Positions 17,621 to 26,447 of a stretch of 46,988 bases of DNA are shown one piece after another. Position 1 is the first letter of the stretch; each line of letters opens with the position of its first letter. This DNA comes from a bacterium (GTDB taxonomy: Bacteria; Calescibacteriota; Calescibacteriia; Calescibacteriales; Calescibacteriaceae). Under the pieces are notes generated by a model. That model saw only the letters and a program-made list of their open reading frames with translations, ran no database searches and was not told the origin of the DNA. Made by a program: the position numbers and the translations under genes. The stretch spans positions 1-46,988 of the forward strand of contig JAUQOU010000013.1 in NCBI GenBank assembly GCA_030550715.1, written 5' to 3'.

Positions 17621-17763
17621 ATGATAAAGCTGAAAAGAATTTACGAGAAGCCAGAAAAAGACGATGGTTTTAGAATATTAGTTGAACGGCTTTGGGTCAT
17701 AAAAAAGAGAGATGGCAAGAATTTAAAAAGAGATATAAAATTGAGGTTTTAAAAGATATATGA
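17621..17763 (+). pseudogene. DUF488 remnant, internally deleted and frameshifted
   Basis: From the ATG at 17621 the frame reads MIKLKRIYEKPEKDDGFRIL and on to VERLWV, the start of a DUF488 protein, then drifts into unrelated residues and stops. In another frame from 17707, ERWQEFKKRYKIEVLKDI matches a later DUF488 segment and ends at a TGA. The roughly 20-60 residues expected between these blocks are missing. This is best read as a decayed gene with an internal deletion and loss of frame. It follows the dehydrogenase stop by 7 bases. Confidence 0.7.
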
Positions 17764-17809
17764 GCAGGCAAAATAAAACCTCAGAATTTACTCGGCTACC
17801 TTCTCCCTA

Positions 17810-18142
17810 CTACAACTTATCTATCTTTGCTGCTAAAATAAAATCATTCTCATGAAGTCCCTTTATTGCATGAGTCCATAACTCTACTTCAACTTTATTG
17901 TAAAAAATATAAATATCTGGATGATGTCCTTCTTGCTCTGCTATTTCTGCAACCTTATTGACAAATTCGATAGCTTCCCTAAAATCCTTGAATTTAAATC
18001 TTTTTTTTATTCTATGTGGTTTCCCTTCCTCTCTTATTAGTTCCCAACCGTCAATTTCTTTTATGTATTTTTCTTCTTCTTCATCGCTCAGCGGAAGAAC
18101 TCCGCCTTCGCACGGAACACAACGCTTTTTAGTAAGATCCAT
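17810..18142 (-). CDS. phhB: Pterin-4a-carbinolamine dehydratase
   Basis: A 110-residue protein of the DCoH/PhhB family. The signature EGHHPDIYIFYNKVEVELWTH followed by GLHENDFILAAKID is complete, including the catalytic histidine pair. It dehydrates 4a-hydroxy-tetrahydropterin, recycling the cofactor of aromatic amino-acid hydroxylases, but in many bacteria without such enzymes the role is a molybdopterin or unknown one. No hydroxylase is nearby. An N-terminal RCVPCEGG carries two cysteines, as in many prokaryotic members. It is divergent from the mutase gene, with a 77-base AT-rich promoter region. Confidence 0.93.
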   Translation of the reverse strand: MDLTKKRCVPCEGGVLPLSDEEEEKYIKEIDGWELIREEGKPHRIKKRFKFKDFREAIEFVNKVAEIAEQEGHHPDIYIFYNKVEVELWTHAIKGLHENDFILAAKIDKL

Positions 18143-18219
18143 AGTTTAATTTTAATTAAGGCAAAGAAAAATTTATTAGTTTTAGTTCTATAAATTCCAC
18201 TTGCTATTAAAATTTGTTT

Positions 18220-19878
18220 ATGGAGAAAAAAAAGAACGAAAAAATTTCAGATAACATTCCATCAAAAGCAGACGGAATAAGTTTATCAGGGCTGAACCTC
18301 AAAGAGTTCTACAACATAAATGATATAAAAATAGATGAAGATTTTTATAGAGAAAATCTTGGAGACCCAGGGGAATATCCGTTCGCCCGCGGGATACACA
18401 AAAACATGTATAGAGGCAAGATATGGACAATAAGACAGTTTTCCGGATTTGGAAGAGCAGAAGATACCAACAGAAGATGGAAATTTCTACTCTCACAAGG
18501 GCAAACCGGTCTATCGACTGCGTTTGACATGCCAACTCTAATGGGGCTTGATTCAGATTCTCCTCTTGCAGAAGGAGAAGTTGGAGTAGAGGGAGTGGCA
18601 ATAGATACACTTGCTGACCTTGAAAAGCTTTTTGATGGAATCCCACTTGAAAAAATTTCTGTTTCTTTCACCATCAACGCCCCAGCAATATGGCTCTACT
18701 CAATGTATGTGTTTCTGGCAGAAAAAAGAGGAGTAGATACAAGATCGCTCAGAGGAACAATCCAGAATGATATTTTGAAAGAGTATCACGCACAGAACGA
18801 GTGGATTTTTCCACCGGAACCATCAGTGAAACTTATTGTTGATATGTTTGAGTACTCAAAAGATCACACTCCGAAGTTCAACATAATTTCTGTTTCTGGA
18901 TACCACATAAGAGAAGCGGGCTCAGACGCTGTTCAAGAGCTTGCTTTCACACTTGCCGATGGTTTTGCTTATGTTGAGGCGGGAATCCGGAGAGGACTTG
19001 ATGTAGATGAGTTTGCTCCGATGATATCTTTTTTCTTCAACTGCCACATTGATTTTTTTGAGGAGATAGCAAAGTTCAGGGCAGCAAGGAGAATTTGGGC
19101 AAGATATATGAGAGAAAGGTATAAAGCGAAAAATCCGCGCTCTATGATGCTTCGTTTTCACACTCAAACAGCAGGATGCTCTCTTACCGCTCAGCAACCC
19201 GAGGTAAATATAATAAGAACTACTATTGAGGCACTCGCAGCAGTTTTAGGGGGGACACAATCTCTGCATACAAACTCATTTGACGAAGCAATTTGCCTTC
19301 CATCTGAACTTGCAGCAAGAATAGCTGTGAGAACTCAACAGGTCATAGCTTACGAAACAGGAGTCGCAAATGTTGCTGACCCACTCGGTGGTTCATTTTT
19401 CGTAGAATCACTCACAAACAAGATTGAAGAAGAAGCAGAAAAATATCTCCAAAAAATACTTGAAATGGGCAATGGTTCATTCTACTATGGAGTTATAGAA
19501 GGTATAAAGTCCGGATTTTTCAGAAAAGAGATAGCAAGAGCATCTTTTGAGTTCCAGAGCAAAGTTGAAAGAGGAGAGAGAATAATAGTCGGAGTAAATG
19601 CATTTCAAGATGAAGAAGGAGGAAAATTTGAGTTTCCGAAGTTCAAAATTCCTCCGTCGTGCGAAGAAGAACAGAAAAAGTTCCTTAAAGAAATAAAAGC
19701 AAAAAGAGATGGGAGGGCGGTTCTGAGAGCTCTTGATGAGTTAAGGTCAGCGGTAAAGAAAGGTAAAAATCTCATACCATATATAAAAAATGCTGTAAAG
19801 GAGTATGCAACAGAAGAGGAGATAATGAATACGATGAAAGAGGTATGGGGAGAATTTACAGAACTCAAATCATTCTGA
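18220..19878 (+). CDS. Acyl-CoA mutase large subunit, methylmalonyl-CoA mutase type
   Basis: A 552-residue substrate-binding subunit of a B12-dependent mutase. Segments YPFARGIH, MYRGKIWTIRQFSGFG, QTGLSTAFDMPTLMG and HTQTAGCSLTAQQPEVNIIRT are typical of the two-part methylmalonyl-CoA mutase (N-terminal TIM barrel, no cobalamin domain). The B12-binding partner (about 130-140 residues) is not in the window and must be encoded elsewhere. Isobutyryl-CoA mutase is the main alternative. I chose the ATG at 18220 over a TTG two codons upstream. gspK begins 3 bases after the stop, an unexpected partner. Confidence 0.9.
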   Translation: MEKKKNEKISDNIPSKADGISLSGLNLKEFYNINDIKIDEDFYRENLGDPGEYPFARGIHKNMYRGKIWTIRQFSGFGRAEDTNRRWKFLLSQGQTGLSTAFDMPTLMGLDSDSPLAEGEVGVEGVAIDTLADLEKLFDGIPLEKISVSFTINAPAIWLYSMYVFLAEKRGVDTRSLRGTIQNDILKEYHAQNEWIFPPEPSVKLIVDMFEYSKDHTPKFNIISVSGYHIREAGSDAVQELAFTLADGFAYVEAGIRRGLDVDEFAPMISFFFNCHIDFFEEIAKFRAARRIWARYMRERYKAKNPRSMMLRFHTQTAGCSLTAQQPEVNIIRTTIEALAAVLGGTQSLHTNSFDEAICLPSELAARIAVRTQQVIAYETGVANVADPLGGSFFVESLTNKIEEEAEKYLQKILEMGNGSFYYGVIEGIKSGFFRKEIARASFEFQSKVERGERIIVGVNAFQDEEGGKFEFPKFKIPPSCEEEQKKFLKEIKAKRDGRAVLRALDELRSAVKKGKNLIPYIKNAVKEYATEEEIMNTMKEVWGEFTELKSF

Positions 19879-19881
19879 TAA

Positions 19882-20922
19882 ATGAGCAAAAATGAGATAA
19901 ATTATACTGATAAAGAGCAAAAAACTCCTTTCCTGAAAAGCAAAAGGGCGTTTTTTCTTGTCGTAACACTTGCATCGGTATCTCTGCTCACTGTTGTTTT
20001 GACACAGATGACCTCAAACATTTCACAATCTGCAATAATTTTAGGTAATATAAAAAATACAGTAGTAGCTGATTCGGTCTGCGATTCTGCTCTTGAAATA
20101 GTCAAAGAAATACTCAAAGACGACAGAGCAAAAGGCAGAGTCGATTACTACTCAGAGGACTTCTCTTCACAAGATGAACTTTGGTCAAAAACATATATAC
20201 TGCCAGTAGATGTCATTTACGGTAGGGTAAGGGCTATCATAACAGATGAGAACGCAAAAATAAATTTAAATGCTCTTGTAGATAGTCAAGGTAAGGCGGA
20301 TGCTCCCGCAAGACAGAGCTACCTGAAAGCTTTTCAAAAGTTCCTCAAAATAATGAAAGTAGATGAAAGATTAGCTGGATACATTCTTGATTGGATTGAC
20401 TTTGACTCAGAGGGCATGTTTGAAAGCGGATTTGCCGAAATTATTCCGAGAAACTGGTTTATACCCTTTCCAGAAGAATTAGTTCAGATAAGCAACTCGG
20501 TCGGCATAAATATAAGCAATCTTATGCTTGAATATTTTGAAGGGAGACCGGATGCCACGGGGTCGCCATACATAACTTTTTGGCCTTATGCGGGAGCAAT
20601 TAAAATAAATATAAATACCGCACCAAAAGAAGTCATAGCATCATTCATAGATAAAGACGATGCTATTGACATAGCAGATAAAATAGTCAAAGAAAGAAAA
20701 GGAAATCCTTTCAAAAGTTTTTCTGAGTTTATGGCTTTTTTATCTAAGTTGGTTCCGGTTTCTCCCGAAAATTTTTTCAATTTGAGACCAGAGATGATTT
20801 TTGACATAGGTTCAGATATATTTTCAGTGAAAATATTCTGTGAATCAGGAGGAGTTCAAAGCGGAATACAAGCTGTAATCTCAAAAGATGATGGAGAAAT
20901 ATTATTTTTCAGGAGGTTCTGA
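19882..20922 (+). CDS. gspK: Type II secretion minor pseudopilin GspK-like
   Basis: A 346-residue protein with a hydrophobic segment at about 22-43 (SKRAFFLVVTLASVSLLTVV) resembling a pseudopilin anchor, although the Gly-Phe-type prepilin cleavage site is not clear. The body has the GspK pattern: AIITDENAKINLNAL, a YILDWIDFDSEG segment like the DWID-D motif, and AGAIKININTAPKEVIASF, all characteristic of the family. GspK caps the pseudopilus tip with GspI and GspJ. Other gsp genes are not in the window. The start overlaps the mutase end closely, so it is probably translationally coupled. Confidence 0.83.
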   Translation: MSKNEINYTDKEQKTPFLKSKRAFFLVVTLASVSLLTVVLTQMTSNISQSAIILGNIKNTVVADSVCDSALEIVKEILKDDRAKGRVDYYSEDFSSQDELWSKTYILPVDVIYGRVRAIITDENAKINLNALVDSQGKADAPARQSYLKAFQKFLKIMKVDERLAGYILDWIDFDSEGMFESGFAEIIPRNWFIPFPEELVQISNSVGINISNLMLEYFEGRPDATGSPYITFWPYAGAIKININTAPKEVIASFIDKDDAIDIADKIVKERKGNPFKSFSEFMAFLSKLVPVSPENFFNLRPEMIFDIGSDIFSVKIFCESGGVQSGIQAVISKDDGEILFFRRF

Positions 20923-20995
20923 AAGAGCAAGGGGTGAGATTTAAAAACTTTTTATATATTGCAAATCTGAAAGTTTATTGCTTACTTTTTGATTT

Positions 20996-22315
20996 ATGCA
21001 AAGACCGGCGGGAATAATTTCTATTCCGAAGATACCAGAGCTAAAAAACAGATTGCTTTTCACTCTTGCTATGCTTACCATATATCGTATAGGTATTTTT
21101 ATACCTATACCTGGTGTAGATGTTCAGGCGTTGAAGGAATTTTTTGCAAGGGCGGAAGGGACACTTCTTGGTTTGTTTAATCTTTTTTCAGGTGGAGCGA
21201 TGGAAAACGCGTCTATATTCGCACTTGGAGTGATGCCATATATAACATCATCGATCATTATGGAAGTTCTGAGCTCTGTCTTCCCGAGATTGCAGGAGCT
21301 GAAAAAGCAAGGGGAACTCGGCAGGCAGAAAATAAACCAGTACACACGTTATCTCACCGTGGTATTGAGTTTCTTTCAGGGAGCTTTCTGGGCTCTTTCA
21401 CTTGAAAGAAGCACTCTTGGCGCTGGCGCACTCGCACTTGAAGGAGGAATATTTTTCAGAATTTCAACAGGAATAATCTTATCTTTCGGAACGATGGCTC
21501 TATTGTGGTTAGGAGAACAGATAACCAAAAAAGGAATTGGCAACGGTGTCTCTCTCATAATATTCACGGGAATAATTGCGAGAATTCCAGGTTCAATCGG
21601 AAATGTTATAACACTCCTGAAACTTGGTGAGATAGAACCTATGAAACTTATGATTGGGCTTTCTATAATGATTCTTGTCGTCGGTCTTATAGTTTATATT
21701 GAAGCTTCTTACAGGAAAATTCCTATTCAATATGCAACTCGTATAATGGGAAGGAAAATCGCAGGAGGGGTATCATCTTACCTTCCTATAAAACTTAACA
21801 TTTCTGGTGTTATACCTCCGATATTTGCTTCTTCAATATTGATGTTCCCACTTACGATTGCTACATTCTCTCAAAATGAAATAGCGCAGAAAGTGGCAAT
21901 GTTCCTCAACCCTCTATCGGTAGGGTACAACATAATTTACTTTATTCTTATTATCTTTTTCGCTTTCTTTTATACGGGAATAATTTTCAACCCATACGAC
22001 ATAGCTGAAAATTTGCAGAAAGCCGGAGCGTTCATCCCGGGGGTAAGACCAGGGCAACAAACCGCTGAATACCTTGATAAAATCATAACAAGATTGACAT
22101 TTTTCGGTGGAATATATGTTGGTTTGATATGTGTTCTGCCAACATTCTTTATAGGCGCTATGAACTTACCTTTCAGCTTCGGAGGAACCTCACTCCTTAT
22201 AGTCATCGGAGTAGCAATGGATACAATAAGACAAATTGAATCAATACTATTTATGTCAAGCTATGAAGGACTATTTGGCAAAGAACCTCTGGTAAGAGGA
22301 AGAACAGCATACTGA
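20996..22315 (+). CDS. secY: Preprotein translocase subunit SecY
   Basis: A 439-residue, ten-helix membrane protein of normal length. The conserved blocks are all present: IGIFIPIPGVD in helix 1, FSGGAMENASIFALGVMPYI in the plug and helix 2, YFILIIFFAFFYTGIIFNP and PGVRPGQQTAEYLDKI before helix 9. It forms the channel for Sec-dependent export with SecE, SecG and SecA. In most bacteria it sits after rplO and before adk; here it is 11 kb from the ribosomal cluster and is followed by tatD. No Shine-Dalgarno sequence is seen. Confidence 0.98.
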   Translation: MQRPAGIISIPKIPELKNRLLFTLAMLTIYRIGIFIPIPGVDVQALKEFFARAEGTLLGLFNLFSGGAMENASIFALGVMPYITSSIIMEVLSSVFPRLQELKKQGELGRQKINQYTRYLTVVLSFFQGAFWALSLERSTLGAGALALEGGIFFRISTGIILSFGTMALLWLGEQITKKGIGNGVSLIIFTGIIARIPGSIGNVITLLKLGEIEPMKLMIGLSIMILVVGLIVYIEASYRKIPIQYATRIMGRKIAGGVSSYLPIKLNISGVIPPIFASSILMFPLTIATFSQNEIAQKVAMFLNPLSVGYNIIYFILIIFFAFFYTGIIFNPYDIAENLQKAGAFIPGVRPGQQTAEYLDKIITRLTFFGGIYVGLICVLPTFFIGAMNLPFSFGGTSLLIVIGVAMDTIRQIESILFMSSYEGLFGKEPLVRGRTAY

Positions 22316-22340
22316 TAGAAGAAAGCGGAAATTTTCACTT

Positions 22341-23114
22341 ATGGTAGATTCGCACGCACACATTCACATGATTTCAAAAAACACCGATGAAGTCATAGAA
22401 AGGGCAAAAAAAGAGGGAGTAAAATATATTTTGTGTCCTTCAACATCTTTTGAAGATATTGAAGCCGTTATTTCGCTATCTCAAAGGTATGAAATCGTTT
22501 ATTCGGCAATCGGCATTCATCCCCTGTATGCCGAAAACCTTGATTATTCTGACCTCAACAGATTAGAGAGAGAGATTTTGAATTTTGCAGAACATAGAAA
22601 ACTTGTAGCAATAGGTGAAACTGGACTTGACTTTCAGAAAGGGAAAAATATCAAAAAACAGATAGAGTTTTTCAGAAAGCAGATTGAAATTGCGGAGAAG
22701 ATTTCAAAACCTGTCATCATTCACACACGCGGAGAAAAAGATGGCAAATCTGCTTTCTCTGTGGCTTACGAAATATTGAAAGATTTTAAGGTCTCTGCTG
22801 TTTTTCACTGCTTCAGCTGGGGGAAAGAAGAAATGCACAAAGCATTTGAGAAAAATTTTCTCATATCTTTTTCGGGAAACATAACATTTGACAGAAAACT
22901 TGACGAAGTGATAAAGCAAGCAGATATGAGCAGAATTCTTGCTGAAACCGATTCCCCTTTTCTGACTCCCAAACCTTTCAGGGGCAAAGATCAAAATGAA
23001 CCGTCTTATGTCAGATTCGTTTTCAAAAAAATATCTGAAATAAAAGAAAAAGATATAGAAGAAATTTCCTGCAAGATAACCGAGAACTTTGAAGAAATTT
23101 TCCTGAAAAAATGA
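22341..23114 (+). CDS. tatD: TatD-family metal-dependent deoxyribonuclease
   Basis: A 257-residue TIM-barrel hydrolase of normal TatD length. The metal ligands are visible: MVDSHAHIH at the N-terminus, IGETGLDF, VIIHTRGE, VFHCFSW and AETDSPFLTPKPFRG near the end. TatD nucleases trim DNA ends and aid DNA repair; some also degrade RNA. The gene starts 25 bases after secY and is probably in the same transcript. Confidence 0.94.
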   Translation: MVDSHAHIHMISKNTDEVIERAKKEGVKYILCPSTSFEDIEAVISLSQRYEIVYSAIGIHPLYAENLDYSDLNRLEREILNFAEHRKLVAIGETGLDFQKGKNIKKQIEFFRKQIEIAEKISKPVIIHTRGEKDGKSAFSVAYEILKDFKVSAVFHCFSWGKEEMHKAFEKNFLISFSGNITFDRKLDEVIKQADMSRILAETDSPFLTPKPFRGKDQNEPSYVRFVFKKISEIKEKDIEEISCKITENFEEIFLKK

Positions 23115-23166
23115 ACAAATATAAGTTAGTTTTTATTTTCTTCTTGAAATAAGGAGGTTTGCTAAA

Positions 23167-23508
23167 ATGAAGGGGCTGAAACACACAGCATTTTTGGTAT
23201 TTATTTTTGCTTTTGCGGGGAAAACATTCGGCGAAGATATGCTTCAGCTTGCGAACCAAAAAGGTTGTCTTGCATGCCACCAGATAGATAAAAAAGTCGT
23301 AGGTCCAGCATGGCTTGATATATCGAAAAAATACACTGAAAAAGATATACCTCAGCTTGTAAACTCTGTTCTCAACGGCTCAATGGGTAAGTGGGGGCAA
23401 GTTCCCATGCCAGCAAATAAAGGTATAGTTACCGAAGAAGAAGCTAAAAAACTTGTCACATGGATAATTTCTCTGAAAAATCAGCAGCCAAAAACACAAA
23501 AGAAATAA
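23167..23508 (+). CDS. Small class I c-type cytochrome
   Basis: A 113-residue protein with a Sec signal peptide (residues about 1-22, ending at KTFG) and a haem-binding CLACH motif with Cys34, Cys37 and His38. Met81 in the VPMPANKG segment is the probable second axial ligand. The size and the GPAWLDISKKY block match cytochromes c-551/c-552. It should carry electrons in the periplasm. A strong AAGGAGG lies 9 bases before the ATG. The electron partner is unknown, though the quinone-reducing flavoprotein at 2073-3254 could feed the same chain. Confidence 0.93.
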   Translation: MKGLKHTAFLVFIFAFAGKTFGEDMLQLANQKGCLACHQIDKKVVGPAWLDISKKYTEKDIPQLVNSVLNGSMGKWGQVPMPANKGIVTEEEAKKLVTWIISLKNQQPKTQKK

Positions 23509-23539
23509 AGCCATAAGTGGATTTAATTTTCAGAATACT

Positions 23540-24712
23540 TCAGCTCTGATTTATCTCCTGTAATCCTTCTTTTATTCTTTTTATTCCTTCTATTATTTTT
23601 GATTCTGAGAGGGCAAAAGATAATCTTATGAATCCTTCTGCGCCGAATCCCGAGCCGGGGATAACAAGGACTTTCTTTTTATTGAGCAGAAAATCGCTCA
23701 ATTCATCTGTGTTTTTGACCTTCTTACCTAAAAACTGTGATACATCAGGGAAAATATAAAAGGCACCTTTTGGTTTTACAACTTTGAGCCCCATCTCAAC
23801 AAGTAAGCCATAGATAAGATCTCTTCTTTTTCTGAACTCTTCTGTTGTTTCTCTGACAAATTTTTGTGGTTCTTCTTCAAGCGCCGAAAGTGAAGCATAT
23901 TGCGAGATAGTTGTGGGATTTGAAGTTGTCTGGCTCTGAACTTTTTTCATAGCGGAGATAATTTTCTCAGGTCCGAAAGCAAACCCTATTCGCCAGCCGG
24001 TCATAGAATATGTTTTCGACATACCCCAGATGACAACAGTTCTATCCTTGAGAAATTTCGCAAAACTTTCAAACTCTCCATCATAAACCATAGTCCCATA
24101 TATTTCATCAGATATGACGAAAATGTCTTTGTCTCTTATGGCTTGTGCTATTTCTTTGAAGGTTTCGGGAGAGGCAACAGAACCAGTAGGATTGCAGGGA
24201 AAATTCAAAATTATAAGCTTTGTTCTCTCACTTATACTTTTTGCTATGTCATCTGGTATTGGCTCAAAATCGTTTTCAGGTTTTGTCTCAACAATTTTCG
24301 GTTTACCTCCAACCATCTTTATCATATCAATGTATGAGACCCAGTAAGGAGAAAGTACTATGACTTCGTCTCCATCATCTACGAGAGAAAAGAGAGCTTC
24401 ATAAATAGCCATTTTCGCTCCCGGAGTTACTATAACTTCCCCGATATCGTATTTTACCCCGAAAAAATCGTAAAATCTTTTTACTGCTGACCTTTTGAGT
24501 TCTGGTATTCCATCCACTGCAGTGTATTTTGTTTTTCCGAGGTCTATTGCTTTTTTTCCCCCTTCGCTTGCGGAGTGCGGTGTAGGAAAATCTGGCTCAC
24601 CTGCCCCGAAAGAAATTATATCCTCACCCTTTGATATAAGCTCTTTTGCCTTCGCATCAAGAGATAGTGTCGGAGACGGCTTTATCTCCTCAACCCTTCT
24701 TGAAAGCTTCAT
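23540..24712 (-). CDS. aspC: Aspartate/aromatic aminotransferase, class I/II
   Basis: A 390-residue PLP-dependent fold-type I enzyme of the aspartate aminotransferase I-beta-like group. Diagnostic blocks are ISFGAGEPDFPTPH, VTPGAKMAIYEAL, FPCNPTGSVASPE, SDEIYGTMVYDG and SKTYSMTGWRIGFA; Lys233 forms the aldimine. The C-terminal VIPGSGFGAEGFIRLSFA holds the arginine for the substrate carboxylate. It probably converts aspartate and 2-oxoglutarate; prephenate or aromatic substrates are possible. It converges on the cytochrome gene with 31 bases between. A TATAAA element lies about 40 bases upstream. Confidence 0.92.
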   Translation of the reverse strand: MKLSRRVEEIKPSPTLSLDAKAKELISKGEDIISFGAGEPDFPTPHSASEGGKKAIDLGKTKYTAVDGIPELKRSAVKRFYDFFGVKYDIGEVIVTPGAKMAIYEALFSLVDDGDEVIVLSPYWVSYIDMIKMVGGKPKIVETKPENDFEPIPDDIAKSISERTKLIILNFPCNPTGSVASPETFKEIAQAIRDKDIFVISDEIYGTMVYDGEFESFAKFLKDRTVVIWGMSKTYSMTGWRIGFAFGPEKIISAMKKVQSQTTSNPTTISQYASLSALEEEPQKFVRETTEEFRKRRDLIYGLLVEMGLKVVKPKGAFYIFPDVSQFLGKKVKNTDELSDFLLNKKKVLVIPGSGFGAEGFIRLSFALSESKIIEGIKRIKEGLQEINQS

Positions 24713-24797
24713 AACAGAAAAGAAATTTCAAAAAATCCAGAAAAGTTTTATAATTGTCAGAAATAAATAAATTTTGATGAAGGAGGTAGAAAACAGG

Positions 24798-25844
24798 ATG
24801 AGAAACGGAAAAAAAGTTTTTGACCAGAGTTTGGGAGAAAAAATCAAGAGGGAGTTGAACCTTCCAATTCTCCCAACGACATCTGTTGGAAGTTTGCCAA
24901 AACCCAACTATATAAAAGAAGCGAGAAGAAATAAACTATCTCCATCTGAACTCAGAAAGCTTGAAGATAAAGCAACAGAATACTGGGTCACATTCCAAGA
25001 TGAAATAGGAATAGATGTGATAGTTGACGGAGAGGTTTATAGGGGAGATATGGTCACATATTTTGCTGAAAACCTTGATGGCTTCAAAATGAGCGGACTT
25101 GTTCGTTCTTATGGCAACAGATACTATATAAAACCAAGAATAGTCGGGAAAATAAAATGGAAAAAACCTATCACAGTTGATAGATGGAAATTCGCTCAAT
25201 CTCTGACGAAAAAACCGGTAAAGGGAATGATAACCGGTCCCTACACTATGATGGATTGGTCGTTTGATGAGTATTATGGTAGCAGAGAAAAGGTTTGTTT
25301 TGCTTTTGCAAAAGAGTTGAGAAAAGAAGTTGAAGCGTTATATGAGGCAGGAGCAAAAATAATACAGATAGATGAACCTGCTATCTCTACAAGACCGCAT
25401 GAGTTCAAAATAGCCCAAGAAGCTCTTTACATAATGACAGAAGGAATACCAGCTTATTTTATAACTCATATATGCTATGGTGCTTTCGAGTTTGTCTATC
25501 CTGATATACTCTCTCTACCAGTACATAACATAGACCTTGAGATGTCAAACTCGGAGCTTGACCTTGTGGAACTTTTCAAAAAGCATCCCTTCACAAAAGA
25601 CATATCTTTTGGAGTAGTAGATTCACACTCTCATGCGGTTGAGGATGTTGAGCTCATAAAGCAGAGAATAAGAAAAGCGCTTGAGGTTCTTTCAGTAAAT
25701 CAGCTCTGGATTGACCCTGACTGCGGTCTTAAAACAAGAACAGAAGAAGAAGCAAAAGGAAAGTTGCAGAACATGGTAAAAGCAACACAGGAGATAAGAA
25801 AAGAACTTCAAGAAAAAGGAATAGAAATTTTTCCTGTAAGCTGA
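24798..25844 (+). CDS. Short cobalamin-independent methionine synthase core (MetE C-terminal domain)
   Basis: A protein of about 348 residues corresponding to the C-terminal half of MetE. TTSVGSLPKP opens the barrel; the zinc ligands are in THICYG and DPDCGLKTR. The N-terminal MetE domain that helps bind polyglutamyl methyl-folate is absent, so the methyl donor may be a corrinoid protein or another folate. Short family members of this type (Mes proteins) are known to be methionine synthases. I chose the ATG at 24798 because AGGAGG lies 11 bases upstream; ATG at 24777 and TTG at 24774 are possible. No partner gene is adjacent. Confidence 0.82.
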   Translation: MRNGKKVFDQSLGEKIKRELNLPILPTTSVGSLPKPNYIKEARRNKLSPSELRKLEDKATEYWVTFQDEIGIDVIVDGEVYRGDMVTYFAENLDGFKMSGLVRSYGNRYYIKPRIVGKIKWKKPITVDRWKFAQSLTKKPVKGMITGPYTMMDWSFDEYYGSREKVCFAFAKELRKEVEALYEAGAKIIQIDEPAISTRPHEFKIAQEALYIMTEGIPAYFITHICYGAFEFVYPDILSLPVHNIDLEMSNSELDLVELFKKHPFTKDISFGVVDSHSHAVEDVELIKQRIRKALEVLSVNQLWIDPDCGLKTRTEEEAKGKLQNMVKATQEIRKELQEKGIEIFPVS

Positions 25845-25929
25845 AATTTGAGCTATCAAGCTTGCGCGATTTTAAATCCTGCTGTTTTTTTCGGTTTCAG
25901 TTGAGAATTTTTCTGTAAGCTTTTTTACT

Positions 25930-26418
25930 TTAAACCTTCTTCTTCGCCTTTTCAATTATTTTATCGTACGACCAACCATCAACACCCAACACTGGACCAG
26001 CACCTTCTCCGTCAAGCCGGTTGAATTGTCCTTGCGCCCTCACACATATAAAAACCAAATTACTCTGTGAGCTATCAGGATTTCTCACCCCTCTTTTTAC
26101 TTTCGGTTCAACCCTGACTATATAACCTTCCCTGACTTTTATCACTTTATCACCTATCATCATCTCTCCTTCCCCTTCAAGAAAAATATAAACTTCTTCG
26201 TGATACCTGTGAACATGAAGATATGGATTCACATAGCCGGGTTTCAGAACATTTATAGATACATCCATAGTTTTGAGATTGAGATAATCTCCGAGGAAGA
26301 ACTTTCCTTTTGTCGTGGGGAAAAGAGAGCTGAATTTTTTATTTGCGAGCTCAGAGATTTTTCCGATGTCTATAATCTCCCATTTTTCGCTCTTTTCAAT
26401 TTCTTTGAGAGAATCCAT
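25930..26418 (-). CDS. Cupin-domain protein
   Basis: A 162-residue protein with one cupin barrel. The first motif has His68, His70 and Glu74 or Glu75 (LHVHRYHEEVYIF), followed by the glycines of LEGEGEMMIGD. In the second motif, VEPKVKRGVRNP, the usual metal-binding His is replaced by Arg, so the metal site is incomplete or uses other residues. The substrate is unknown. It starts 29 bases after the lepB stop, so it is the last gene of an SCP2-lepB-cupin transcript. The C-terminal WSYDKIIEKAKKK is a charged tail. Confidence 0.82.
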   Translation of the reverse strand: MDSLKEIEKSEKWEIIDIGKISELANKKFSSLFPTTKGKFFLGDYLNLKTMDVSINVLKPGYVNPYLHVHRYHEEVYIFLEGEGEMMIGDKVIKVREGYIVRVEPKVKRGVRNPDSSQSNLVFICVRAQGQFNRLDGEGAGPVLGVDGWSYDKIIEKAKKKV

Positions 26419-26447
26419 ATTAGTAAATTTAGCAATTTGTTTGAGAA

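Noticed and set aside
24774-24797. Upstream TTG and ATG starts of the methionine synthase core
   Set aside because: They overlap the AGGAGG that would serve the ATG at 24798; kept only as alternatives.
25845-25929. Terminator between the converging methionine synthase and cupin genes
   Set aside because: T-tracts are present but no convincing stem could be drawn.
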